Assembly (NCBI GenBank): GCA_963573305.1 | Contig: OY754331.1 | Span: 13,054,868 to 13,118,867, forward strand | Origin: Pyrrhosoma nymphula | Taxonomy: Eukaryota; Arthropoda; Insecta; Odonata; Coenagrionidae | DNA: 64,000 bases | Reading direction: 5' to 3' | Shown: piece by piece, positions 12,605 to 24,639 of the stretch | Layout: each line of letters opens with the position of its first letter | Numbering within the stretch: the stretch's first letter is position 1 | Notes under the pieces: model-generated | Database searches by the model: none | What the model saw: only the letters and a program-made list of their open reading frames with translations | Told to the model about the DNA's origin: nothing | Program-made: the position numbers and the translations under genes

Positions 12605-12685
12605 CTGATAGTTCCAGGCGTTACTTGGTGGAACTTATTCATTGTATAAATGAAAAACTTAAACTTTGTGGTTCCACAATGATAG

Positions 12686-12752
12686 TTTAATATGCACGAC
12701 CCGGGTTTCGACGTACTATAACGTCATCTTCAGGTGAAGACTCTACAAAAAC
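12686..12752 (-). ncRNA. Hammerhead-like ribozyme motif, left arm
   Basis: On the minus strand: CAC, CTGAAGA (12727-12733), an extra T, stem II GACGT-TATAGT-ACGTC (12710-12725), GAAA, the self-complementary CCCGGG (12700-12705) as a minimal stem III, then TC and GTG. CAC and GTG can pair to start stem I, and GTTT further 5' can pair with AAAC further 3'. The layout matches type I hammerheads, with cleavage expected after the C. The extra T between the core and stem II is non-canonical. Confidence 0.5.
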
Positions 12753-12951
12753 TCGTGGTTATATACGCGTGGTAGTACCCCTCCCTCCACATTCCTTCGC
12801 CTCAGAAGAGTGCTCTCTACGGGGATTCTCTTCCCCCCTTTTTCATCAAGCACGCGATACCTCCCTGACCCAATCCCAAACTCCTCCCCCCCTACCTTCC
12901 TTCCCTCCAACCCTCCCCCCCTTCCTGAGGGCAGTATATAACTACGAGTTA

Positions 12952-13014
12952 TTTTAGAGTCTTCACCTGAAGATGACGTTATAGTACGTCGAAACCCGGG
13001 TCGTGCAACTAAAA
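12952..13014 (+). ncRNA. Hammerhead-like ribozyme motif, right arm (best copy)
   Basis: TTTTAG (12952-12957) can pair with CTAAAA (13009-13014), and CAC (12964-12966) with GTG (13003-13005). Together they form stem I with an internal loop of AGTCTT against CAA. The core is CTGAAGA (12967-12973) and one extra T. Stem II is GACGT (12975-12979) with ACGTC (12986-12990), followed by GAAA (12991-12994). Stem III is CCCGGG (12995-13000) and the cleavage dinucleotide TC (13001-13002). Known type I hammerheads have this order, and those of Penelope-like elements and some tandem repeats use a similarly tiny stem III that may act as a dimer. The deviation is the additional nucleotide before stem II. 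Self-cleavage is not shown. Confidence 0.5.
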
Positions 13015-13060
13015 CTATCATTGTGGAACCACAAAGTATAAGTTTTTCATTTATAAAATT

Positions 13061-16000
13061 CCAAAAAGTTGGCAAGGAATTGTATTTTCAATGTTAGACC
13101 TACCCTCGATACATTACCATGATTATTTTTTGTTTGAGGTCGGGATATATAATAACGAATCAGCCAAATATTCTAATTATTGAATCAGGTAGAGTACGAG
13201 GGACATCTGGCTTATTACTAACAACGACTTAAAAGTAAATAACAGAAGAAAGAAACCGTACCCGGTTTCCGGGAAACCAGGGTTTGTGTCTGAAGGTTGA
13301 ATCAGATAATCTCGAAAAGGCTATGAAAGAGTCTAGGGGTACAACGTCAAATGGTTTCATTTTTTCAACCAAATTTAATCATGCATAGCAGTCGTGCATA
13401 TTGTGCTTCTTGTTAATACATCGTTCGAGTTTCAAACGCAACTTTCAGTGTAACTGTCCTCGATTTCGAAGACATGAGCTGAGGTTGAGACTTCTAGAGA
13501 GGCACAGATGACCCGGGTTGAACTATCATATGAAAGGAAATTATAAGGCTCTGAAACCCCGCATAGATTTCATCTATAAATATTGGCATTTTAAACAACA
13601 TTCAGAAGCAAATGGATCCATATGCTGCTTTTGCTTGCCTGCATTTTTTATTTTGGTGGAATTAATTATAGAGGAGAGTATGGAGACAGCGTGGAAGGAA
13701 GAATTCTATTTTAAAACATAAATTTATTCATGGGTGCGCGTGTAACGACTGATACCGTAACATGTCTTTCCATGTGTTTATTTGATGGATCGGAGGATAT
13801 GACGTAGAAGAAGAAACTATTGCAGGAGTAGCAATGATGGAGAATTTTCAGAGGAATTCCCAGTTAGACTCAAGGTGAAGAATATTGTAGTGGGTAGCAG
13901 TACTTTGGTCTCATGGGTCCTCAAACTGTGAACCCATTGGTACCTTTCATTAAATTCAGGCTAATATCGACGCCGGGATTCTCTCATACCTTTCCACATT
14001 TGTACTCTCCGTAGCAACCAAAGTATAACTTACCCATCCGTCCTGGCGTGAATGACCTCATTTGTTGGTTGTATCCCCCGATTGGCCAACCAACGATAGC
14101 GCTGGTGAAAATTTCGGCGCAAAGTTTTGATTGGGATCGATTTCGAGTGTGGACTCTGACCCCAGTGGAGTGTGGAAGTGACCTCCGCGCTCACTTCCAC
14201 ACTCATTCTCCGACAATCATGGATAAAGTAAGGAGTGAACTTACCACCACGGTTGTAGTGCGTAGCACTTTGTAGTTGCTTGTGCTTTGAACGGAGTTAA
14301 GAATTGATAAAAGGTAACGCGTTGGAAAGGATAAGATAAAACTCAGTAGACATAAAGAACCCCAGGTAGAGGTAAAACTACTACCCCGACATCTTTCATC
14401 GTGCTTATTTATTCTCCAGATGAAGTTTTCCTATTCATGTTTATCTGCTTCTTTCAGTCCTTTTGTGTCTGGCCGGCTGACGTGAAATCATGGTAATTGA
14501 GTGCTTTATGAGTGCTCTGAGCGTGAACATCACTTCAAAAGTGCATGCACAGTGTGTTTGATTTCTCCCTCTCTTAATTAATTAGGGAGCAGACGAAGTT
14601 TTCCCTTACCCGCAGACATATTTGCGGTAGCCAAAACCTTTGACCGATTGGATGAGATGACCGCGTTGGTAAACCAGGGGTACAAAATGTGCTTAATTGC
14701 TTCAATATTAAATTCAGAACGGTAATTGCAGTGGGTCATTTACAGCTCATCATATATTTGTGATCAGAATAGGCGAACAGATGTATTTATTGGAGACTAT
14801 GAACCCCGGATTCACTCTCAAACGTGTATCATGATGTCATGGGATGGATATTGTATACCTTAGGTTTTGGCTGCTTTGTATTATTAACAATTACGTATCC
14901 CGGTAAATTTGTATCCCGGTTTTTTTACTAATTATAAACGACAATTAAACAACGGTTAAAGTTCAAATATTGAAATTAGCTAGACATGTATTGTAAAATT
15001 CGAACAAGTAACTTATTTTACATGCCGTTGTTGAAGTTTAATGAAAACTAAGTAGTAAATTAAATCAAATTCAAAACATTTTTGGAATATATTTTCATGC
15101 AATTCAGATTTTTAGTTTTTTCCTAACTTTTTGCAAGAATTCTTGAATAATTTTTTTGTATCATGGAGGCACGTTGGAGCATATGTAGTAGGAATTTTTG
15201 ATTGATATTAATATTCAGTTAATTGATATATAAAAATATTTTCTGAGTTTTCATTAATTATAATTTATTATGCAAATCATATCCTGCCTAATTATAAATA
15301 CTAATTTTTTAGAAATTTTTCTACAAATTTGTCTCCTGGGAATTTTATTTTTTGCATTATAGAGGATACTTATGTCCCATCCAGTTTTTTATTTTATGCA
15401 ATTAAACGATATTGATGCCCTCATATCAATTCAATAAAATATGCACCTCGCAATTTATCACTTAAACAAATTACTTATTTATTGACTATGGCAACCAGGA
15501 GCCGATCGTCCAAATCTGAACTAGAAATCAAATTTTTTATAATATATCAAATCTGGTTGAGCAAAATGTTTTTTTCGGCACAACGCTTGAGAGAAGTTAT
15601 CGATAAAATTTCATTGGGCTACGAGAAGAAATGGTTAAGCATTATCGTATGGGTTATATTTTTCTCTAGGCATTTATTTATGATCTAGCTTTTGAATAAC
15701 TGCGGAATGCTGCATTCGTAAATCTATTTTCTTGAAGGATACGTGCTTGTACATCCTCAGTGGTATAAAGAATTACTCTTCATTATTTCGTAGCAGTTTT
15801 CAAACTGAAATTCAATAAACAGAGGAAAAAAATGCTTTCCGACCACAAATGATTTTCATTGGAATTAGTACGTTAATTGAGCCGATGAATGTAGCTGTAT
15901 TCTCTCGTAGCGAAGGGGTATATTAACTGTCACCTGTATATCTCCATTTATTAGTTTATTCATTTTGATTATATTGCTGCCGGATATTACAATAATTTGG

Positions 16001-18730
16001 CAAAACAAGTCCATCTCTTTATATTATCTCCATGTTTTCTCGTTTTCAATGATTTGACGTGTGCCTATCCTCCAAGTACAATAAAATATTACTATAAGGT
16101 TAGTATGGCAGTGAACCACAGGTTGGCTGAATGAAAGGAAGGATTTTAATATTACCTTTTCCTTAACTTGTGACATCGGGAGAAATTTATTTAAGTTATG
16201 CTTTATATATTGAGGGTGTTCTGGCAGTGTATAATTTTCAATTCAATGAATGTGCTTCCGCAGAAATTAATCTCTTCAAAGCAGCAATTTTTTATTTTAC
16301 TCGTTCGATGAATAATATATAAGGATTGATATTAATTTCTGCTTGAGGCTTTCGCAGCGCTGTTGTGCTGATATTTTCACAGACGCAGCTGTACCCGAAA
16401 GGCATGAAAATACCAGCATTGATATTGATTTTCCGCGAAAGTTTTAGCTTTAAAAGTCAATATGCTGCTGAACTTTTTTATGGAAAACATTTTCTGTAAA
16501 AAAAATTGCATCTAGCGTGAAGATAAAGCGTTGACAACGGTGCCAATTGATGGAGCCTGGTGCATCGTTGGACGAATCCATCGCCATCTCCGCTTAATAT
16601 CCGCCAGATTAAGAGTTATTCGGAAAAAACAGGTTGTTCCAGATTGAAAACATCCCGGGGAGCAAGCCCCTTTCTCTCCATGACTAAAATCATGCCCCTT
16701 CCCTCTCGAGCATTTCTTCTTCGATCATTCCTAATCCTTTAATTTCAACCCGTTGAACACATCCAAAACTCTCCACGACTTAGGTGTTGTTTTTAACTCT
16801 ATTCACTGAACGATTCGCAGAGAATTCTAGTCGTAGGAGCAACTCGCTCATCTCGGAATAGCTGAACTTTTATTTTTAGCCGAACAACGGTATGCACGGT
16901 GATTTATGAACGTCGTGCGAGTCGTCTGTTCACCTTCTAGCTGATCAGTTCGTTTTATAACCATATTTTGCTGAGCAAACACCATCAAACATCGTGAACT
17001 CAGGTTGGTAGCAGGACCCTTGTTCGTGCCATAATGAGCGCCCACTTCATATTGTATCTTAATTCATAGGCGTGGTTGTATGAATACATACATTCATTCG
17101 CACTAAAATGGGAATATGAGTTTGAGAAAACCATTCTTTAACCGAAAGATTGATTTCGGTAAACCTTTTTTTTATATTAAACTGTTAGGTTCTTTTCGAT
17201 CCACCTCTACAACTCTCACTCCTCCGAAAAATAAATGCGTAAGTATTCTGTTGTAGGATGGGCTAAATATATATTTTAAAAAAATATTTTTCCACGTCAT
17301 GTAAATTGAAAACAGAATACTATTGATGGGAACATTACTTGTTGATGTTTATCTGAGATGAAAGACCACCGATAAAAGTGCCTGGAGGGAAAATAATTGT
17401 GTTTACTTATTAAAATTGCAATGGAAGGGTTAGCAATGATGAAACTCTTTAAAATGTTGTTTATATATTTTTTTCTAGGTTAGAGGTCTCAAGTGATTCC
17501 GACTTTTGATAGATATATCTGTTTATGTATCCGATCTATAGGAATAATTACCCAATAGCTGTGTAGTCTCGCTACTTGTTCATAACTATCGTAATTGAGA
17601 ACAAATTCTTTAAATTGCTCACTCCCCACACTCGGCTTTGAGTCTAAGGTAGATGTGGTGGCTAGATTTAAGTTTTTTCGACTTGAATGAACAGTGCTAT
17701 AATCCCGGTTGTATTGGCGACTATAGGGTGGAATACCGATATTTACGTGAGTAGTACGTGGGGAGCACTTCAAATGCCTCTGCCTTTCGGATGTGACGTT
17801 GAACAATACTCGCTTAGGCGCCATTCGTTGAGACGGCTAATTCCAGGTTTCTCTCGACTCTTCCTCCAACCCTAAAATAATCCTCCCCTTACTGTAGTTA
17901 AACCCCCTATCCCAATGGTGCAGATAACCTCGGATGCAGGTCACCTCCCTCAAATGACCAGCCAATCAACTAATTCTCTCCCCCCCCCCAATCAACCGCT
18001 CAACGTTTGGAAAGCACTAAAACTTTAGCCTTTGGACAAGTGAGTCTTGGGAGAGAGGGAGAAAGAGCTAAGTAAGGAAGGAGAAACGTCTCATCACATT
18101 TCGACTTTCCCTCTACGACGTTCTAAAAGGTATCTTCGCTCTTTCCCCTGGCCACTCCGTCAAACGGTGGCAATGCGAACCAGCCCTCGCCTCCCCTTCC
18201 ACAACGTCTCCATCTGCTTCCCTCTCTCACACCACTACCCCTCGTCATTCTCCGTCGGCCGAGAAAGGGAAACTGGGGAGGGAGCAGTAACGTCGCCCCT
18301 CTTATAAAGGGTTCACCTTGCACCTTTTCCAACTTACCCCTTCCTCTCACGCACATCCCGGAATCCCACCCCTGTAGGCCACCTTTCATCCCATTAACCT
18401 CTGCCCCTCCCACCCTTCCCTCCTTCCTCTTCCCTCAACAACCCCTTTCCCCCTCACAACAATGCCATCCCACCCTCTCTCCTCAACTAACAGTCCGCTT
18501 TTCTTTCCTAGTAGTTCTCAAGTTTAAAGGGCTCATTCAATACTTACCTTTTATTTCTGAAACAAAAAGCTCTAGGCAGAGCTGCTTTGCTACCTGTAGT
18601 AGGATTTTACATTGACAACAGATTTTTCGTAAATTGAAGTCTTATGAACTTTTTTCGTAAATTTTTGCAGTTCATTTTAATTTTGGTAAGTTTCTTTTGG
18701 ATTTCAGTGATTAAACTAAACTTTTTATAA
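13061..18730. other. Gene-free stretch with a hairpin and a pyrimidine-rich tract
   Basis: No protein family, rRNA or tRNA was recognised. It contains the perfect hairpin at 14168-14204. 14880-15480 is very AT-rich. 17940-18500 is C-rich and C/T-biased on the plus strand; the open frames there (for example 18047-18307) reflect composition only. Confidence 0.4.
14168..14204. repeat. Perfect 14-bp inverted repeat
   Basis: GAGTGTGGAAGTGA (14168-14181) is exactly complementary to TCACTTCCACACTC (14191-14204) across a nine-base loop. It could be a small hairpin element remnant or a protein-binding palindrome. There is no stem-loop RNA family I can name. Confidence 0.6.
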
Positions 18731-18880
18731 ACTAGCTACTATCCACGGATCATCAGGGAAGCCATTAAAATAGAAAAAATACCTAACAACCTAGACAGAG
18801 AAGATGGCTACAAACTTCCTTATACGTGGAAAAGACTTTTGAAAAACTCAAGTATTAATTACTCATGCTGTACATAATAA
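18731..18880 (+). pseudogene. Penelope-like element, C-terminal tail of the polyprotein
   Basis: An open stretch preceded by an in-frame TAA at 18728 reads YYPRIIREAIKIEKI, then PNNLDREDGYKL and a TWKRLL-like end before a stop near 18878. This REAIEI / PNN-NREDGY-L / TWK pattern is what I know from the tail of Penelope-like retroelements, at or after the GIY-YIG endonuclease domain. Nothing recognisable of the reverse transcriptase precedes it, so the copy is 5'-truncated or degraded. A hammerhead-like motif follows about 45 bases after the stop, the position where Penelope-like elements are known to carry hammerhead ribozymes. The assignment is from pattern memory and should be checked by a profile search. 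Confidence 0.6.
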
Positions 18881-18921
18881 CCACTGAAGTTTGTTTATTT
18901 ATTTTTAATTGTTGATTTAGA

Positions 18922-18962
18922 ATGCCTGACGAAGCCGGCAGAATAGCATGGCGAAACTGTTG
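18922..18962 (+). ncRNA. Hammerhead-like motif downstream of the Penelope-like tail
   Basis: CTGACGA (18926-18932), one extra A, a stem with GCC (18934-18936) facing GGC (18950-18952), then GAAA (18953-18956). Stem III and the cleavage site are not convincing here. Its location just after a Penelope-like reading frame is the main support. Confidence 0.45.
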
Positions 18963-19879
18963 CTAAAATGTTAAGCTTAATTGCAGAAATCCAAAAGAAA
19001 TTTACCAAAATATGTCATGGTTTTCGAAAATCAAAAGCGTTTAAAGTTATAGAATTTTATCTCAGTCACATAAAGTTATTCAACAAAAACCGTGGGAAAA
19101 ACATATTGCAAAGGCAATATTTGGATCAGAGAGATGTGCGAGTTACTGCAAGTAACTGTCTTTCATCAGCTGGGCCACCATACTAATATTTCCAGCCCAG
19201 TCTAATTGATGAAGTTAGTGGTATGTAAGAAAAAATATGTAAACCATTCATTGGTCAGAGGCCCCTGTAAAAAAAAGTGAAGCATTTTTCTGGTCGAGCA
19301 GGATGATAGAGGAAATGTTGGAGCTACCGTGTAGTAATAGCCAAATCGGTATTGATGTCTCCCCAGGAGGTAACTTTGCATATATGAAGTGCACCACTCA
19401 CTGGCTGCTTAACTTGCAAGGGTGAAAGCTTGAAATCTTAACTCCTTTTAACTTAAAAATTCCGCGTCACAGTTCCAAGGTTAATTGGCATGATATTTTT
19501 TTTATTTACAGGCTTTCACCTCCCGAATTTGCTAACTCAGCCAGAAAAGAACCCTAAAAGAAGGAATGATGACATTGATTTTCAATTTTATTAGTTAGTA
19601 ATGGAGTCAAGCTCTATTACTAACTGATATATAAATACGGACGGGAGTATCTTCACCGAGGAGATATAACCTTAGTGGGCGACCCTTATATTCAATCTTA
19701 TCTAATGACCTAGTTTATATTAATGATGGGTGCTGGTTACAGATTTTTTAAAACCTATTGGAACAAACTGATGGTCATCGTTGAAAAACTTGTTTCATAT
19801 AAACATTCTTCTTAAAGACCACAACTACTCAAGTTGTGGATCAAATTGAAATGCCATTTCAGGGTGAAGTGCCCCATTG
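18963..19879. other. No feature recognised
   Basis: AT-rich, without recognisable coding or repeat content. It may include 3' sequence of the Penelope-like element near its start. Confidence 0.35.
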
Positions 19880-20760
19880 TGACCTCCCGGCCCCTTCAGC
19901 TCCTTCTCACACCTGTTTCCCACTTTACCCTTCCGGTTCCCGTGCTAAAGACCGTCGGATTTAGAGGACGCGCAGAGGCCGGCCATAGATGCGGCAAGAG
20001 AGATAGGTGTCCCCATAGAGCGACAAGCGGTCGAGTCCTTCCCAGCAGCTCCCTTTCCCGGAACCTACCTTCCGCCTTCCGGTAAACCCTTCCGCTCCCG
20101 TCAGAACCCTTCCCCGCACCCTATCTCCATCGTATCCCTCCGCAAGCCAGGGAACGCCCTACTCTCGTTTTCTCCCCACCCTTTGCCCCCCCCCGACCTT
20201 AGGGGATACCAATCTCCACCCTGCGTGCACCCCTTCACTTTCCCTTGCCCGCCCACCCTATTGCCCTGGCCAGGGTTCCAAGAGGGCGCCCGCTCCGATA
20301 TCCTCGCCTCAGAAACCCTCACTTTTATCCTCTCGGCCCGTTTCACGCGGCCACCTCACCCTTTCGCCAGGGTTCGGGCGGCGAAAATTGGCGGGGCTAT
20401 TGGCGGGAGCGTGGGGAAAGGGCGCTGGGCTCGTGGGTCCTCCGCTGAATGGGGGTTTAGGGTGAGAAGGAAAGGCCTTTTTATAACGAGTGGCAACGTG
20501 GACTGTTGCGAGTGGACACTCGAAGATGTGAACGACCAGGGGGTCGCGGGGAGGCGGGTGATTTGGGAAGGGAGGGCATACTGGCAAGAGGCAGGACTAA
20601 GGGGGAGGCTGGGGAGTCGGGAGAGGGTGGATTTTTGGGGTTCTCTACCCTTAATGGATGAGGGCTTGGGCTGCGGCCAGTGGTTGGCCGTAGCAAGGAA
20701 TCGCTTCGGCTTGCGAGTGTTAGAGTAGCATATGGGATCTTACGAGGGGGTTTGGTGGCG
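19880..20760. other. GC-rich, CpG-containing island
   Basis: About 880 bases are markedly GC-rich against AT-rich flanks. The segment is C-rich on the plus strand up to about 20370 and G-rich afterwards. Overlapping open frames exist on both strands (the longest spans 20183-20728), but none shows a known domain and their residue composition follows the base composition. A promoter-proximal island or an old GC-rich repeat are both possible. Confidence 0.35.
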
Positions 20761-20940
20761 ATGTTCGAACGAGAGGTTTTTTTTTCGCAGAGGTGGGTCG
20801 TTCTAAATTTTCTCGGAGAAATTACCTTTAAGGTTCTTTTCCTCGAGTTCTTCCAAGTTCTTGGATCTAAAGTCTCTCAAATCCCTGATATTGGAATAAT
20901 ACAATTAAGAAATTGCAATAAATATTTTGCGGAAGACTTA

Positions 20941-21180
20941 ATTTTATTTTTTTAAACAATGCGAAAAAGGTGCTCTAACTTAAATAACTAACTAAAAAAT
21001 CTCAGTGGAATATCATCCGAATGTGCACTTGCGGGTGACTCCGTAGAGCGGGAGACTAAAATATTTTTTTTTTAAACAATGTGAAAAATCTGCTCAAATT
21101 AAAAAAAACCTCTGTGGAATATCTCATTCATGTGCACTTGCGGGTGTACCTACTCCGTAAAGGACTCCGTGGCTAGTCCC
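20941..21180 (+). repeat. Tandem duplication, two units of about 120 bp
   Basis: Both units begin with T-rich sequence and TTTAAACAATG, continue with GTGGAATATC and ATGTGCACTTGCGGGTG, and end near ACTCCGTA. The first covers about 20941-21060 and the second about 21061-21180. They differ by substitutions and small indels, so the duplication is not recent. Confidence 0.7.
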
Positions 21181-24100
21181 GGTATCCTCAAATCTGGTTA
21201 AAATCAAGTATAATTATAAAATTATACGCCGTAAATATTTGAAGAACACGCTATAATTAGGAGATTCATATTACATTTAGTTCTCTATTAAAAAATTTAG
21301 AACTTAAAATGAACATGCTCCTGGCCGTCAACAAATCTGGACTCCTCGATGTCAATCACACCAAATATTAATTAAAAATTCCATCGTGATGGAAAGTAAA
21401 CCCTTTTTTTATTTCCTCACTTATTCAACGGGCATATAAATAATACATCTGCAGAGTGATTTTGAAGGTATTACATAGGTTAACCATATAGCATACGTTG
21501 AAATCTATCATTATATTAAGGAGACAAGGACTTTTTCCGGCTGTTCTTTTATCATCACTGTATAAATCAAATAATTCAACAATGTAATGCCACAATTCAT
21601 TAATTTGTCCAAAACAATGTTATCAACTTTTTTTTGAATGAGCTGACATTGTTTTCAAGATACACAGGATTCAATTATTCTTAAATATATCATGCTATTG
21701 TTTTGGAGACCATGCATCTGCGATGGCTGTGCGATGGACTCCGTGGCAGAAAGGGAAGCGAGGATTTGGGAGAGGGTGCAAGGTGAGGCGGGGGGTGTGA
21801 AAGAGGTGAGATAAAGGGGGAGGCTGTGGAATAGGCGACGTCGGACAAAGGCACCGTGTGTGCCCACTTCCTCTTCCTTAACACCCCCCCCTTTAACCTA
21901 CAGGCACACCCGCCGCTGTTATCGCTCCCCCCCCCCCCAAATACCTCCCCCCTCCGCCATCAACTCCACGGTGACTCAATCCTCACCCCTTTCGTTTCTC
22001 CGTTTCCACCCCCTCTCCACCACCCCTTTCTCACCTCTCTCCTCTTCAGCCTCCCCACCTTCATGCTACCACTCTTTTCCTTTCAATTTTAACACCCCTC
22101 TTGCAGCACACCAATTTTGGCTTTTTTATGCACCACGCAGAATGTTTTTCACCCGTCTTTCTCTAATACAAGCAGTTTACAGAAGGTGGAGTAGGTGTAT
22201 AATATTTTTTCATGTTCTAGAAAATTACTTCTGGTGTTTGTTTTGGATAGCTATCAACAACATGGAGACAGAATAATATCTGAATGTAATTGTACCTCTC
22301 TATATTTTAGGATTACTTGCCGTTTTATTTGACTAATTCGACCTTGATGAGGGCACCATTTTGTCGTAACCATGGTGGGTGGTTGCAGAGAGCAAATATC
22401 AAACCTTGAACTGTATTTGGACATCGTGTATACTATTAGTGATACATCCGTCGTAGATCTCTTAGCTCTACCTTGATTTGCGATGTATGAATATTTTTCT
22501 GACATCCCATTTCTCATTTTACTTCAGCTTACTTCCTAATCGAATCCAGCTCTTCCATTCCCATCCTATTTATCCTCTTGTGCGCTCACATATCATTCTA
22601 CTTTTCTACTACCTTCTCTTATTTCGTTCTCAAGTAACATGGAATACCTTCTTCTTGGCTGCTCTTGTAATAGTTTTCTTCCCATGCCAGTCAAGCATTT
22701 ATTTCTCTGCTCTGAATACAGTCATGTTTTTCGATTCTCCTTCGAAATCATATGCTTAGAAATGTCTCCAACCTTTTTTCTCTTCTTTAGACCAGGTTTT
22801 ACTCAACCATATAAACACCACTCATCATATTGCACTATTTACTTTCCTTAAAATCATTTTTCACATGTTCTCCGGACATAAATGGTTTCCCGCTTTTGGA
22901 GTACTAACATCTTACAACATGACTCTTTTTCTGCAACGGATATAACTGCTATTATTTCCCATCTTGATGCTGCCTATTCAGATATACATGTATTATAGAT
23001 TTAATTGAGTAAAGTACACGATTAAAATAGGCTGATATTTTCTAAATATACTAGTTTTATTTAATTTGAATTCGGAATTTTATGAAAATGCCGGTATATT
23101 CGAAGTTTTCTGTAGATAAATATTAGCAAAATTTCGATTCTTAGATGTAAAAAAATATGACAATGTTAAAGGGCGAGATTTTCATGGAGTAGTGATATTT
23201 CTTCAATTATTATTGAGGTAGTAAAAGTAGTGGAATGAGAGTCCATTAACTTGTCCCAATCCAAAAAACATGCATCTATATTGATAAGTTCCCTGATTCA
23301 GCCCTCTAAATATCATGATCATTTGGTTGGTGGTTTTGAGATTCTGACTTAATTGTTTATGGCCATATATAATGCCTCGGTTGCTGCTCGTCTCCATATT
23401 AACGCGATTGCAGCAGTCTAGCAACAAATTTTATTATATTGTATGTGAGAGAGTGAGCAGTTTCTTTTAATAATTGCGTCAAGCATTGTAACAAAAACAG
23501 CTTGAAAACTTTTATAACGCTCAGTAGTCTAAAAAATACAAAATGAAAGCCTTATATAAAGCCTAATAGAAATAAAATAGAAAGTCTTAAGCATAATCTC
23601 TACGCACTTGGATATTCACGTTTAAAAACAAATTTGATTAGTGAAACCTCAAGCCACCTAAGCAGATTAAGTCACACTCTAATAAATAAAAACATATTTA
23701 AACCTGCAATGAGTGATTTAATGTTGGGTGACAACGAAAGATTTCATTGAGTTTTGATATGGCATCTTTTTGGATACCATTAAGCAAGCACTTTTCCCGT
23801 CGCATTCCCTTTCACGTGGCTATCGATTCACATTCCTTTTCCTGCTTCTCAAATGACATGGCCAGCATGGCAGTTCATGTTACGGAATAAATCGCAGATA
23901 CAGAATACTGATGGGCCTATACATAAATTCAATAAGGCATCTGAAATTAAATCCATCATGGAATCCGTGATTTCGGTTTTCTGGTGAAATTAGTTCCCCA
24001 CTGCCACGTATTGATGGCTCGATTGATAATCGGACGTAAAGAATTTCGATGTCACACATGTTGTTTAGAGTTCTGGTATTTAAAACTCACCTACTTCATC

Positions 24101-24639
24101 CAAATTTTTAAAAACCAAAAGATTACGTTATGTATATACGTCCACGTGCTGTGACACGTCCATGCTAAGAAACTTTTTATTTGACAACAAGGGAATGTTT
24201 AGTTACCGTTTTCCTCGGCATCAAAAATAAATTCGCTATCGGTAAAGAAGTATTCTGAAATATCTTTTGAAATGCACTTCTAGTTACCCATTTGAGTAAA
24301 TTGCATGGATAATTCAGTCTCTTACCATTTCTTACTCAATCATCGTATATTATTGATCAATTAATGGACACTCCCTGCATACTTTAATGCAATTATAATA
24401 CAAAACAATGAAAATGTATCACATGCTTCTCACATTTTTCTTTTCTGCATGCATCACAGCGATCAAAATACCTCTAACATAATTAATGCAACTTTAAAAC
24501 TGTTATTTTACGGTACTGCCATTTTTAAAACATATTTTCACCATCATGTTACAGCGAAGTGATATTGCAAATCACTTCGCACATGAAATATATTATTTCA
24601 ATTGAAATAGATACCTTCGGTGGCTTGTTAAATGCCCTA
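21181..24639. other. Gene-free stretch with C-rich tract
   Basis: No recognisable gene. 21850-22100 is C/T-rich on the plus strand, including a run of ten C near 21929. The segment at 22600-22950 looked weakly like a reversed LINE remnant but showed no conserved motif. Confidence 0.4.

Larger units (their letters stand above)
12640..13060. repeat. Fold-back element with C/T-rich spacer
   Basis: The left arm (about 12640-12765) and the right arm (about 12935-13060) are close reverse complements. Both contain the AAACTATCATTGTGG segment, the GACCCGGGTTTCGACGT segment and the TCACCTGAAGATGACG segment. The spacer of about 170 bases is strongly C/T-rich on the plus strand and unrelated to the arms. 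No coding sequence is present. Each arm carries a hammerhead-like motif pointing away from the centre, listed separately. Confidence 0.8.

Noticed and set aside
20005..20060. tRNA-like GGTCGAGTCC box B
   Set aside because: No matching box A, acceptor stem or cloverleaf around it.
20183..20728. 181-residue open frame in the GC-rich island
   Set aside because: Several frames on both strands are open at once, as expected in GC-rich DNA. No recognisable domain or codon pattern.
22600..22950. Possible reversed LINE remnant
   Set aside because: No RT, endonuclease or tail motif could be followed in any frame.
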